A stretch of DNA of 13,975 nucleotides, from positions 1 to 13,975 of the forward strand of contig JAOUNC010000021.1 of the NCBI GenBank assembly GCA_029881175.1, read 5' to 3'. The notes beneath the pieces were generated by a model. The model did no database searches. It saw only the letters and a list, made by a program, of their open reading frames with translations, and was not told the DNA's origin. Positions 6,958 to 13,842 of this stretch are shown here, in pieces. The stretch's first letter is position 1. Each line of letters starts with the position of its first letter. This DNA comes from Nitrospirota bacterium. GTDB taxonomy: Bacteria; Nitrospirota; Nitrospiria; Nitrospirales; UBA8639. A program made the translations under genes and the position numbers.

Positions 6958-8642
6958 TAAGATTTGGTCAATTTCCGGTAGCGAATTCGGTGCGGACGTT
7001 CTGCGGCTTTTCCCAACCGTTTTTTCCGATTGGCTTCATATTCGGAATAGTTGCCTTCATACCAGACCACCTGACTATTGCCTTCAAACGCCAGAATATG
7101 AGTGGCCACCCGATCCAAAAACCAGCGATCATGACTGCTCACCATGGCACACCCGCCAAAGTGCTCCAAACCTTCTTCTAACGCCCGCAAGGTATTCACG
7201 TCCAGATCGTTGGACGGCTCATCCAGCAGGAGCAAATTCGCCCCTTCTTTCAGCATTCGCGCCAGATGCACACGGTTCCGCTCCCCGCCTGATAAATCTT
7301 TCACCTTCTTCTGCTGATCCGATCCTGAAAAATTGAATCGAGACACATACCCCCGGGAATTCACTTCCATCTTCCCGAGCGTCACCGTTTCCTTCCCGCC
7401 GGTAATACATTCCCACACATTGAGAGCGTCATCCAACACCCGACCCTGATCCACATAGCCAAGTTTAACCGTCTCTCCCAATCGCAACGTTCCGCTATCG
7501 GGCTTTTCAATGCCGGCGATGATTTTAAACAAGGTGGATTTTCCAGCACCATTCGGGCCAATCACCCCCACAATCCCGCCTTTGGGCAAGGAGAACGACA
7601 CCTGCTCAAACAAGACCGTGTCCCCAAAACTTTTAGACAACCCCTCAGCCTCCACCACGACATCCCCCAACCGTGGGCCGGATGGAATATAAATCTCCAA
7701 ATCGTCAGTTTGTCGATCCTGCTCTTCACTCACTAATTGTTCATACTTCGTGACCCGGGCTTTTCCCTTAGCCTGCCGGCCCTTGGGGGACATGCGAATC
7801 CATTCTAACTCCCGTTCTAACGTTTTCTGCCGCTTTGACTCGGACTTTTCTTCCTGCGCCAATCTCGTCTGCTTCTGCTCCAGCCAAGACGTATAGTTGC
7901 CCTGGAATGGAATGCCCTGGCCACGGTCCAACTCAAGAATCCAACCCGCCACATTATCTAAAAAATACCGGTCATGCGTCACCGCGATAACCGTGCCTTT
8001 ATATTCCTTAAGGTGCTGCTCCAACCACTGCACCGTCTCCGCATCCAAATGGTTCGTCGGCTCATCAAGCAACAAAATATCTGGCTCTTGAATCAGCAAT
8101 CGACATAGGGCCACCCGACGTCGCTCGCCCCCGGACAACAGGTCCACCTTGGCATCCGGCGGGGGACAGCGGAGGGCATCCATCGCGATCTCCAATTGAT
8201 GTTCCAGCTCCCATCCGTTGACCGCCTCAATTTGCTCCTGCAGTTTGCCCTGCCGTTCAATCAGTTTTTCCATTTCCTCCGGACTCATATCCCCGGAAAA
8301 GGCCTGGCTGATCGCCTCGTAATCGTGGAGCAATTTGACGACCTCCGCCCGCCCTTCCTCAACGACTTCTTTCACCGTCTTCCCCGGTTCTAGATGCGGT
8401 TCTTGTTCAAACAAGCCCACAGAATACCCTTTAGAAAGGGTAATCTCCCCGATATAATCCTTATCCACACCCGCAATAATTCGAAGCAGAGTGCTTTTGC
8501 CTGAACCATTTAGCCCTAAAACGCCAATCTTGGCGCCATAATAAAAGGAGAGATAAATATCTTTCAGGACTTGTTTTTTGGGGGGATGAATTCTTCCCAC
8601 GCCCACCAAAGAAAAGATAACTTGTTTATCATTCACACTCAT
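6957..8642 (-). CDS. ettA: Energy-dependent translational throttle EttA (ABC-F ATPase)
   Basis: A 561-residue ABC-F protein without membrane segments that binds the ribosomal E site and gates early elongation according to the ATP/ADP ratio. Two ATPase domains are complete: first Walker [10 protein letters not shown] (43-51), signature LSGGERRR (169-176), Walker [12 protein letters not shown] (190-200); second Walker [10 protein letters not shown] (362-370), signature LSGGERNR (450-457), Walker [12 protein letters not shown] (471-481). Residues 94-140 form the arm and 243-325 the linker that contacts P-site tRNA. The EttA-type N-terminus ([15 protein letters not shown]), the [17 protein letters not shown] segment and the C-terminal KRLG...RIRYRKLTK all follow EttA rather than antibiotic-resistance ABC-F proteins. 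AAAGGGG lies 9 bases before the ATG. It appears to lead a co-directional cluster. Confidence 0.96.
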   Translation of the reverse strand: MSVNDKQVIFSLVGVGRIHPPKKQVLKDIYLSFYYGAKIGVLGLNGSGKSTLLRIIAGVDKDYIGEITLSKGYSVGLFEQEPHLEPGKTVKEVVEEGRAEVVKLLHDYEAISQAFSGDMSPEEMEKLIERQGKLQEQIEAVNGWELEHQLEIAMDALRCPPPDAKVDLLSGGERRRVALCRLLIQEPDILLLDEPTNHLDAETVQWLEQHLKEYKGTVIAVTHDRYFLDNVAGWILELDRGQGIPFQGNYTSWLEQKQTRLAQEEKSESKRQKTLERELEWIRMSPKGRQAKGKARVTKYEQLVSEEQDRQTDDLEIYIPSGPRLGDVVVEAEGLSKSFGDTVLFEQVSFSLPKGGIVGVIGPNGAGKSTLFKIIAGIEKPDSGTLRLGETVKLGYVDQGRVLDDALNVWECITGGKETVTLGKMEVNSRGYVSRFNFSGSDQQKKVKDLSGGERNRVHLARMLKEGANLLLLDEPSNDLDVNTLRALEEGLEHFGGCAMVSSHDRWFLDRVATHILAFEGNSQVVWYEGNYSEYEANRKKRLGKAAERPHRIRYRKLTKS

Positions 8643-8808
8643 ACCAACTAGCCCCTTTACTCATGCACACGTTGATGGATGGGTTGAAACGACGGAGAAA
8701 ATACCGCCCAACCTTAACAAAGCAGGATGACGATTCACAATCACATCACTTGCCCTACTAAAGGTCCGCGCATCAAAATCGCCTGCTCTCAAAAAAACCA
8801 GTCACGAT

Positions 8809-8836
8809 TTGAATTACGCACCATTCCAGGTATCAT
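8809..8836 (+). promoter_or_regulatory. Sigma-70-like promoter candidate for the Nudix gene
   Basis: TTGAAT at 8809-8814 and TATCAT at 8831-8836 are separated by 16 bases. Transcription would start near 8843, giving a leader of about 33 bases. Both boxes depart from consensus, so this is a moderate prediction. Confidence 0.35.
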
Positions 8837-8875
8837 ATCCTAAGAGAAATACGATTCCTGAACAACTGTACTTCA

Positions 8876-9445
8876 ATGCTGCCACCTCTTAATTTTTGTA
8901 GTCAATGCGGCACAGCCGTTGAACGCGCCATTCCTCAGGGTGAAACCCTTTTGCGTGCCGTCTGCCCGGCTTGTCAAACAATTCACTACCAAAACCCAAA
9001 AGTTGTGGCAGGGAGCATCCCGGAATGGGAAGACAAAATCCTCCTCTGCCGCCGGGCCATCGAACCGCGATTAGGGCTTTGGACCTTCCCGGCCGGATTC
9101 ATGGAATTGGGTGAAAGCACAGAAGAAGCCGCCGCACGGGAAACCCTGGAAGAAGCCCATGCCGACATCCACATCCATTCCCTCTTTGGCCTCTTCAGCC
9201 TTCCCCATGCCTCTCAAGTCTATGTCGTCTACCGGGCCCACCTCCAAAACTTGAACTTCAAGCCGGGTCCCGAAAGCCTGGAAGTCGAACTCGTGTCCCT
9301 TCAGGACATTCCCTGGGACCAACTGGCCTTCCCCGTCATCCACGAATCCTTAAGCCGATACGTCAAAGATGTCCAGGCTGCTATCACCCAAACCCATTCC
9401 GCCATCGTCCCCACCAAAAACCATCCATCCTTTTATTCGTCCTAA
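8876..9445 (+). CDS. Zinc-ribbon Nudix hydrolase
   Basis: A 189-residue hydrolase with an N-terminal zinc ribbon (Cys8, Cys11, Cys30, Cys33; Nudix_N_2 type) joined to a Nudix domain. The Nudix box begins at Gly74 and contains Glu80, Arg88-Glu89 and Glu92-Glu93, the Mg-binding residues needed to cleave a diphosphate linked to another moiety. The near-invariant Gly late in the box is His95. NADH, ADP-ribose or FAD are typical substrates of related ribbon-bearing enzymes, but the substrate here is not determined. The last 20 residues are Pro/Thr/His-rich and probably disordered. No Shine-Dalgarno site is seen before the ATG. It is divergent from ettA. Confidence 0.92.
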   Translation: MLPPLNFCSQCGTAVERAIPQGETLLRAVCPACQTIHYQNPKVVAGSIPEWEDKILLCRRAIEPRLGLWTFPAGFMELGESTEEAAARETLEEAHADIHIHSLFGLFSLPHASQVYVVYRAHLQNLNFKPGPESLEVELVSLQDIPWDQLAFPVIHESLSRYVKDVQAAITQTHSAIVPTKNHPSFYSS

Positions 9446-9489
9446 CCTTCGACCGCCGGTGAAGTGTTCATCGAACTTCTTCCTACCTC

Positions 9490-9525
9490 CTCATCCCCGA
9501 CGTTGTTTATCGAGAATCTCTCTTC
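9490..9525 (+). repeat. 36-bp hairpin repeat, diverged copy
   Basis: Same length and spacing as the copy at 9533-9568, with the left half TCATCCCCGACG and right half ATCGAGAATCTCTCTT. Several stem positions are changed (CCCCGA against TCGAGA), so it looks like an older copy. It lies 7 bases before the next copy in the same orientation. Confidence 0.65.
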
Positions 9526-9532
9526 CGCTCCT

Positions 9533-9568
9533 GTCATTCCCGACGGTTGTTATCGGGAATCCATCTTG
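9533..9568 (+). repeat. 36-bp hairpin repeat, best copy
   Basis: GTC is followed by the stem arms ATTCCCGA (9536-9543) and TCGGGAAT (9553-9560), a perfect 8-bp stem with a 9-base loop, and then the tail CCATCTTG. The other four copies keep the total of 36 bases and the same stem-loop-tail plan. Confidence 0.85.
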
Positions 9569-9612
9569 GATTTGAATAATTGTGCTAGGCGAACAAAAGG
9601 CGGAAAATCAAC

Positions 9613-9657
9613 AGACATGGGTACCCTGTCTCAGTGAGGTACCCACAGGTAATGTCT
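9613..9657. repeat. Compound inverted repeat with GGTACC arms
   Basis: Inner arms TGGGTACC (9618-9625) and GGTACCCA (9638-9645) are perfect over 8 bases around a 12-base loop. The outer arms AGACAT (9613-9618) and ATGTCT (9652-9657) can pair across a bulge and share one base with the inner arm, so the two pairings would compete at that position. It may be the end of a decayed mobile element; no transposase is adjacent. Confidence 0.5.
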
Positions 9658-9672
9658 ATGTGCTTTTCTGTG

Positions 9673-9694
9673 ATGCCGGCCTTCGCCCCGGCAT
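9673..9694. repeat. Inverted repeat, ATGCCGG/CCGGCAT
   Basis: Seven-base perfect arms surround the 8-base loop CCTTCGCC. It resembles the 36-bp hairpin family in starting just after a GTG-A in the place of GTC-A, but its tail differs, so it is kept apart. Confidence 0.5.
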
Positions 9695-9852
9695 TACCAA
9701 AGCTACTTGGGGGAAATTGTGGAAGAGAGCCGCCAGAGATGTTGGATGGGAAAGGGAGCCTCTCATGTTGATGAAGACCTTAACCAATAATGCGATCATT
9801 AATGAGCCCTTTGCGTGGCTGTGTCGCCAACGAAAAGCCTGCCCCGACTCGG

Positions 9853-9882
9853 CGAATGTGTGTAACATTCGTCAGCACTGAC
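9853..9882. repeat. Two abutting hairpins
   Basis: CGAATGT and ACATTCG (9853-9859 and 9865-9871) form a 7-bp stem with a 5-base loop. The palindrome GTCAGCACTGAC (9871-9882) begins on its last base. No U-tract follows, so this is not a clear terminator. Confidence 0.45.
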
Positions 9883-9917
9883 GTACCGACTCCGTCATAC
9901 AAGAGACTCCCACCTCC

Positions 9918-9953
9918 GTCATTCCAGCTTGCTTTTGGCTGGAATCCCTCTTG
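9918..9953 (+). repeat. 36-bp hairpin repeat, copy with changed stem
   Basis: GTC, stem arms ATTCCAGC (9921-9928) and GCTGGAAT (9938-9945), loop of 9, and tail CCCTCTTG. Both stem arms differ from the 9533 copy at matching positions, so pairing is kept by compensating changes. It forms an inverted pair with the copy at 9963-9998. Confidence 0.8.
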
Positions 9954-9962
9954 GCGTGGTAC

Positions 9963-9998
9963 ACGGAGAGATCCCTGCCAACAACCTGCAGGGATGAC
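9963..9998 (-). repeat. 36-bp hairpin repeat, inverted partner copy
   Basis: On the minus strand: GTC, stem arms ATCCCTGC and GCAGGGAT, a 9-base loop AGGTTGTTG close to that of the 9533 copy, and a tail that departs at its end (CTCTCCGT). It lies tail to tail with the 9918-9953 copy, 9 bases apart, like the paired REPs of a BIME. Confidence 0.75.
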
Positions 9999-10194
9999 AA
10001 AGGGAAGGATTGCAGGGATACCAGATGGGCAGGTCAGAAGAAATGTCGGTATGGGAGAATCGGTCCACTGAGCCCATTGCTGGGAGCATCCTGGGTCATT
10101 GCTTGATCCTACATCACCTCTCCATTGAAAAATCTACTGAGAGGAAGTCTGTTGTTATATTTTCAGAATGATGTATGTGAAAACTTTACTGATG

Positions 10195-10218
10195 ATTGCC
10201 GTGTTTCGGCCTGGCAAT
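10195..10218. repeat. Inverted repeat, ATTGCC/GGCAAT
   Basis: Six-base arms (10195-10200 and 10213-10218) with a 12-base loop, followed by AAAAG on the + strand. It immediately precedes the two GCAAGC hairpins. Confidence 0.4.
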
Positions 10219-10225
10219 AAAAGAT

Positions 10226-10246
10226 CCCCGCCGCAAGCGAACGGGG
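10226..10246 (+). repeat. GCAAGC-centred hairpin, copy 1
   Basis: Arms CCCCG and CGGGG enclose CCGCAAGCGAA. Replacing the AA before the right arm by G would give a 20-base palindrome, so this copy appears slightly decayed. It is followed by TATTCAAC. Confidence 0.6.
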
Positions 10247-10284
10247 TATTCAACGGATCAATCGTTTACAGTTCTCATAGGTAA

Positions 10285-10304
10285 CCCCGAAGCAAGCTAC
10301 GGGG
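10285..10304 (+). repeat. GCAAGC-centred hairpin, copy 2
   Basis: Arms CCCCG and CGGGG enclose AAGCAAGCTA; all but one base pair of a 9-bp stem is intact. It shares the GCAAGC centre and an A/T-rich tail (AATTGGAG) with the copy 39 bases upstream. Confidence 0.6.
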
Positions 10305-10374
10305 AATTGGAGTCCTTAAACAAAAAGAGTTTAAATCAGCTATTGCTGACGGGAAATTAGGGGTCGGGAGGAAG

Positions 10375-10869
10375 TTACCGTCTCGCTTGTTCTAAATCCA
10401 ATAGGGCGGTTTTGATGGGCAGTCCGCCGCCATAGCCTACCAGTTTTCCAGTTGACCCGATAATACGGTGGCAAGGCACGATGATCGATACAGGGTTGTG
10501 TCCATTGGCTGCCCCGACGGCACGAGAAGCTTTGGGATTTTTAATTTTTTTTGCAATGCTTCCATACGAAGCCGTCACGCCATAGGGAATGCTTTGGAGA
10601 GCCCTCCACACCGACAATTGGAACGCGGTCCCTTGCAAAGACAAGGGAATGGTGAATTTCTGTAACCGACCGGCAAAGTATTCTTCTAATTGCTGAATCA
10701 CGGGCACAAAGGGGCGGCGTTGCTTCTTCCAACTCTTATCTATTTCTAAAGGATGTGCACCATCCTGAAACTGGAGTCCGCACAGACCCTTTCCATCATC
10801 CAGCAATAATAATTTGCCGACGGGACTTGGCCAGATCCAATAGGAACGGGAGGGTGAAGTGGATTTCAT
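10375..10869 (-). CDS. Methylated-DNA--protein-cysteine S-methyltransferase (Ogt/MGMT type)
   Basis: A 164-residue suicide DNA repair protein that takes the methyl group from O6-methylguanine (and O4-methylthymine) onto its own cysteine. The acceptor is Cys133 within IIVPCHRIIGSTGKLVGYGGG; the Arg finger lies in ASRAVGAANGHNPV just before it, and the helix-turn-helix segment is FQLSVWRALQSIPYGVTASYGSIA. The N-terminal 75 residues form the usual variable domain, with SPVGKLLLLDDGKGLCGLQF. ATG at 10869 has AAGG 9 bases upstream; the TTG at 10878 would overlap that site and is rejected. It lies 55 bases downstream of the TIGR03790 gene on the same strand and may be co-transcribed. No Ada-type regulatory domain is fused. 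Confidence 0.95.
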   Translation of the reverse strand: MKSTSPSRSYWIWPSPVGKLLLLDDGKGLCGLQFQDGAHPLEIDKSWKKQRRPFVPVIQQLEEYFAGRLQKFTIPLSLQGTAFQLSVWRALQSIPYGVTASYGSIAKKIKNPKASRAVGAANGHNPVSIIVPCHRIIGSTGKLVGYGGGLPIKTALLDLEQARR

Positions 10870-10924
10870 GATCGGCAACCTTATTTTTGGTTTTTTACGA
10901 GTAGGTATAATCCTTCAATCAAGC

Positions 10925-12703
10925 TCATGGGCTCAACACTCTCGAATCAAAAGATGTATATTTTCCTGGAAACTCGGATCGGTCTCGTGCGGTATGATGC
11001 GCAGGGAACACGACTTGCGTAGGGGAAGGAGGAAACGGTCGTTTTTGCAATAAGGCTTGCGCCGTCGTTTGTTGTTCAGCATTCGGCTTGAACCAGGGAC
11101 GATACAAGGGATCGCCAAATAGCACCATTTTCCAACTCAGATACCGCACCGAAAGATAGTACGCCTCTACCAAAGAATATTTTCCGGAATATAATAAGCC
11201 AAAGAATTCCGTCGGCAAGGGAAACGCATCCAAGTAGGGTTCACCCACTGGTCCTAGTGTGACCGTAATGCCTCGTTCCAAGGCATTTTTGCACCACCCT
11301 TGCTCTTGGGAATTATGAATACTGACGGCTTCCCCTGACGCAATATGATAACCAATCGCCCCAGGCCTAAACGTAAAGGCATCTTCATACTGCCTGAGCC
11401 GGTACCATCCCACGTAGAGTGCCACATCCGGCGCTTGGCCGGGTTGACTCAAGCGTTTCTCCGTATTTTCTAACGTCACGGGATACCCCGTCCCACTTCG
11501 GAATTGGGTGGCAAAATCCTGCAAATCGGCATCGTAATACCCATAGGAAAAGGGTGAGCCTTTTTTCATCCCTCGCGCATCGACATAGACTTTTCCAGAC
11601 AGCCCACGAGATTCCGCCTCTATCGCCTGATCAATCATCCTTTGTGCATGGGTGACGGTGGGAGCATCAATCCGGCTCACCATCAGAAGAGGGAGGGGCC
11701 ACTCACCCACCTTGCCGGCATACCCAAGATACAACGGATTAGGAAGACGTCCGGCAAGAGGATAGCTTCCAGCTTCCCACCACAGGAAACTGAGTTCACT
11801 ATCCAGACTGGCACTGGCATCAGTCTGTTGATATCGCTCAATTTCCCATTGCGCCATATTCAGGACGCCCCATAAGCCATACGCCGCCTGTACAAGTTCA
11901 TAGGCATGTGTGCGTGTTGCGGCCGACGGTTGATGCATGAGCCTCGCCAGTATTTGCTGAACCGCCACCTCCTCTCGCTGTTGTTCAGCTGATACACCAG
12001 AAATTCCTTTCACCTCAGCCTTCACTCCTACTTTTCCAAATATTCGTCGAATGACTTTCTCCCGTATGCCGAACAGCTTTTCCTTTTGATCAATATGAGC
12101 CTTTTCTTCAATGTCTTGATGAAGTGCATTGAGGAACGCGACCAGCTGTTTTTTCCATTGGAAAATCGTCGATGGCTCAGCCGACAGGGATGCATCAGCA
12201 GAGGGCAGAATGGACTCAACAGAGGGCTGCACGGCTCCAGGCAGACTCGACTTCTGACTCCGTACCTGTTGCTCTTGTTCACGAAGGAGGCCTATGGCCG
12301 ACTGCTTCCATTGCTTGGCATCATCGATCCATTCCTCTTCCTCTGCTGTGAGCTGTGGAGCTTGCACCCGCAAAGGAACACCAAAGATCGTCACCAAGAC
12401 TTTCGTGGTCTTGGACAAACTTTTTTGGACTAAGGCCTCTCGCACAGGCTTGATCACAGCCTGCTCATAGATCTCTCGACTGATCGTATCCGTGAGAGGA
12501 AGATAAAGATCCACACGATTGCCCAGCGGGATGCCTCGCCGCTCCATGTAATAGGTGACCAAATCGAGGCTTTCAGGACTGTGGGCATTGGCCAGAACCA
12601 CCACTTGTTCAGGTGCGACCACCGCCATGACTGGACATGGAAGAAGGCACCCCAGCAAGACCATGCCCACGAACATATAAGACCAACGCATTATCATAAT
12701 CAT
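10925..12703 (-). CDS. TIGR03790 family secreted protein, enlarged
   Basis: A protein of about 592 residues, longer than the usual 300-400 of the TIGR03790 family, whose function is unknown. It starts with a signal peptide (MIMIMRWSYMFVGMVLLG, cleavage likely after PVMA), so it is exported. Family features are VVVLANAHSPESLDLVTYYMERRGIP near the new N-terminus, FGVPLRVQAP (about 107-116), DSELSFLWWE (about 301-310), LLMVSRIDAPTVTHAQRMID, and the C-terminal block GPVGEPYLDAFPLP...WKMVLFGDPLYRPW. Between FGVPLRV and DSELSF lies an extra, charged, coiled-coil-like stretch of about 180 residues rich in Glu, Gln and Lys. ATG at 12703 is chosen because it begins the signal peptide; the frame is open to 12805 but those 34 residues are not signal-like. 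It is divergent from the XRE gene. Confidence 0.85.
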   Translation of the reverse strand: MIMIMRWSYMFVGMVLLGCLLPCPVMAVVAPEQVVVLANAHSPESLDLVTYYMERRGIPLGNRVDLYLPLTDTISREIYEQAVIKPVREALVQKSLSKTTKVLVTIFGVPLRVQAPQLTAEEEEWIDDAKQWKQSAIGLLREQEQQVRSQKSSLPGAVQPSVESILPSADASLSAEPSTIFQWKKQLVAFLNALHQDIEEKAHIDQKEKLFGIREKVIRRIFGKVGVKAEVKGISGVSAEQQREEVAVQQILARLMHQPSAATRTHAYELVQAAYGLWGVLNMAQWEIERYQQTDASASLDSELSFLWWEAGSYPLAGRLPNPLYLGYAGKVGEWPLPLLMVSRIDAPTVTHAQRMIDQAIEAESRGLSGKVYVDARGMKKGSPFSYGYYDADLQDFATQFRSGTGYPVTLENTEKRLSQPGQAPDVALYVGWYRLRQYEDAFTFRPGAIGYHIASGEAVSIHNSQEQGWCKNALERGITVTLGPVGEPYLDAFPLPTEFFGLLYSGKYSLVEAYYLSVRYLSWKMVLFGDPLYRPWFKPNAEQQTTAQALLQKRPFPPSPTQVVFPAHHTARDRSEFPGKYTSFDSRVLSP

Positions 12704-12791
12704 AATGTCCACTCTACCTGATCGACGATTCAGAGGTCCAAGCTGCCCTGCCCAATAGTGGTCAATCAAGGCAAATGAAATCGAATCACGG

Positions 12792-12820
12792 TAGACAGGC
12801 CGCACCCTGTTGGCTATGAT
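12792..12820 (+). promoter_or_regulatory. Strong sigma-70-like promoter giving a leaderless XRE transcript
   Basis: TAGACA (12792-12797, five of six consensus bases) and TATGAT (12815-12820, five of six) are separated by exactly 17 bases. Initiation seven bases after the -10 falls on A12827, the first base of the XRE start codon. No Shine-Dalgarno site precedes that codon, which agrees with leaderless translation. Confidence 0.6.
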
Positions 12821-12826
12821 CCGCCC

Positions 12827-13294
12827 ATGTCAACCAACCTGTTTCTCCCTCAATGGTGCCAGTACCGTCATCTCACGCTCGCACAGCTATCCGCTCAATC
12901 GAACGTTGCGCTCGAAACCCTGCAGTCTCTGCAGAATGGAAGTATAGACCCTTCCCTTTCGCTCCTCGACGCCATTGCCATACAACTCCAGATCCCCACT
13001 TCGTGGCTTCATTACAACCCACACACCATTCAACGGCTATGGAATGATCTTGATGACGATCAACCTGAACTTCCCCACGATCATTCGATTGATCCAATGT
13101 TTGAACGTATGATCCAAGTTCGTCGTGATCACCCTGAGCTGTTTCTGTTGCTCACCAGCCTGATACATCACGGGGACCCCAAACTCATTCGCGCAGCTCA
13201 GGTCAACCTCCAGAGCTTGTTCAAACAGATCCGTCCAACCACGGTGCCATGGGGTTCACGTCCTCCTGGCCATTTCGAACCCCCCAGCGACTAA
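12827..13294 (+). CDS. XRE-family helix-turn-helix protein
   Basis: A 155-residue protein with an N-terminal lambda-repressor-like HTH (about 16-62): LTLAQLSAQSNVALETLQSLQNGS forms helices 2-3, followed by LSLLDAIAIQLQIPTSWL, the helix-4/5 segment. It should bind DNA as a regulator. The middle (72-100) is acidic then charged; 100-140 is helical (PELFLLLTSLI, LIRAAQVNLQSLFKQI) and may dimerise or sense a signal. The tail is Pro-rich. No ligand domain was recognised. The ATG has no Shine-Dalgarno site but a good promoter ends 6 bases before it. It is divergent from the TIGR03790 gene and may regulate that gene or itself; this is inference. Confidence 0.82.
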   Translation: MSTNLFLPQWCQYRHLTLAQLSAQSNVALETLQSLQNGSIDPSLSLLDAIAIQLQIPTSWLHYNPHTIQRLWNDLDDDQPELPHDHSIDPMFERMIQVRRDHPELFLLLTSLIHHGDPKLIRAAQVNLQSLFKQIRPTTVPWGSRPPGHFEPPSD

Positions 13295-13470
13295 CCACAA
13301 GAACCTATCTCAGCCATTCATTGGGACGGTCCTTGCTCACCCTCAGCCGCCAGTGTAGTGGGCCAGTGGGCCTATCAAAGGGTTACGGAAAGCACTGCAG
13401 CATGGAAATGAAACTCACCAAGGAGGAAAATTCTCGAGAGAATCGAACGTGGAAAGAATTCGAATGGAAT

Positions 13471-13842
13471 TTAACGAGCTAATGCGCCTTGAACGGTTGC
13501 AAGAAGCTCATCAAGGGTAAAGGGCTTGTGCAGTATGTGTGGAGACATGGGCATGGCCGCCTGGCTCGTTGCCGACGTCTTACCAGCATACGAAAGAGTG
13601 CCCATGAGGGTGATGAGGGGAATATCTGGAGACTGCAAACAAAACCGACGGAGAAGCTCTCCTCCTTCATTTTCTAAAGACACCACATCGGAAATAATGG
13701 CAGCCACACCAACATGTTTATTGTTTTGAAGACCTTCCTCACAGGTTACAGCCTCCATCACATCATAGCCGGCCGATTCCAAGGAGAGAGAAACAGAATC
13801 TCGAACAAGTTCATCGTCTTCAATGACTAAGATTTTCTTCAT
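13471..13842 (-). CDS. Stand-alone response regulator receiver domain, atypical
   Basis: A 123-residue single-domain receiver of the CheY/Spo0F type. Starting at ATG 13842 (MKKILVIEDDE), the acidic pair is Asp9-Asp10 after Glu8, the phosphoacceptor is Asp52 in AAIISDVVSLENEGGELLRR, and the conserved Lys is Lys106 in ILHKPFTLDELL. The switch Thr/Ser after strand 4 is Met80 (PLITLMG), and the usual MPGMDG loop after Asp52 reads SLENEG, so activation may differ from normal. There is no output domain and no histidine kinase in the window. An upstream in-frame ATG at 13878 would add 12 residues not typical of receivers. Neither start has a clear Shine-Dalgarno site. Confidence 0.87.
   Translation of the reverse strand: MKKILVIEDDELVRDSVSLSLESAGYDVMEAVTCEEGLQNNKHVGVAAIISDVVSLENEGGELLRRFCLQSPDIPLITLMGTLSYAGKTSATSQAAMPMSPHILHKPFTLDELLATVQGALAR

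Larger units (their letters stand above)
9446..10374. other. Repeat-rich region without a credible gene
   Basis: This is 929 bases between the Nudix and methyltransferase genes. The open frames in it (for example 9582-9881) show no family resemblance and run through palindromic repeats. It holds four copies of the 36-bp hairpin repeat, two of a GCAAGC-centred hairpin, and several other inverted repeats, all listed separately. The stretch 10030-10190 shows nothing recognisable. The whole may be a landing zone for small palindromic elements. Confidence 0.75.

Noticed and set aside
6842..7336. Open frame of 164 codons on the + strand opposite ettA and the two-TM gene
   Set aside because: Antisense to the conserved end of ettA; no recognisable protein.
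6957..8642. Reading the ABC-F protein as an antibiotic-resistance factor
   Set aside because: Full-length similarity of the arm, linker and C-terminal motifs is to EttA, not to resistance ABC-F groups.
9582..9881. Open frame of 99 codons in the repeat-rich region, + strand
   Set aside because: It runs through two inverted repeats, has no ribosome binding site or family resemblance, and its composition looks like translated repeat.
9490..9998. Regular repeats suggesting a CRISPR array
   Set aside because: Copies are in both orientations, unevenly spaced and diverged, and no cas gene is present.
10870..10878. TTG start for the DNA repair methyltransferase
   Set aside because: It would sit on top of the AAGG site that is well placed for the ATG at 10869.
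13420..13426. AAGGAGG, a perfect Shine-Dalgarno-like site
   Set aside because: No start codon lies within about 12 bases downstream on the + strand, and the only nearby ORF (from 13402) begins before it.
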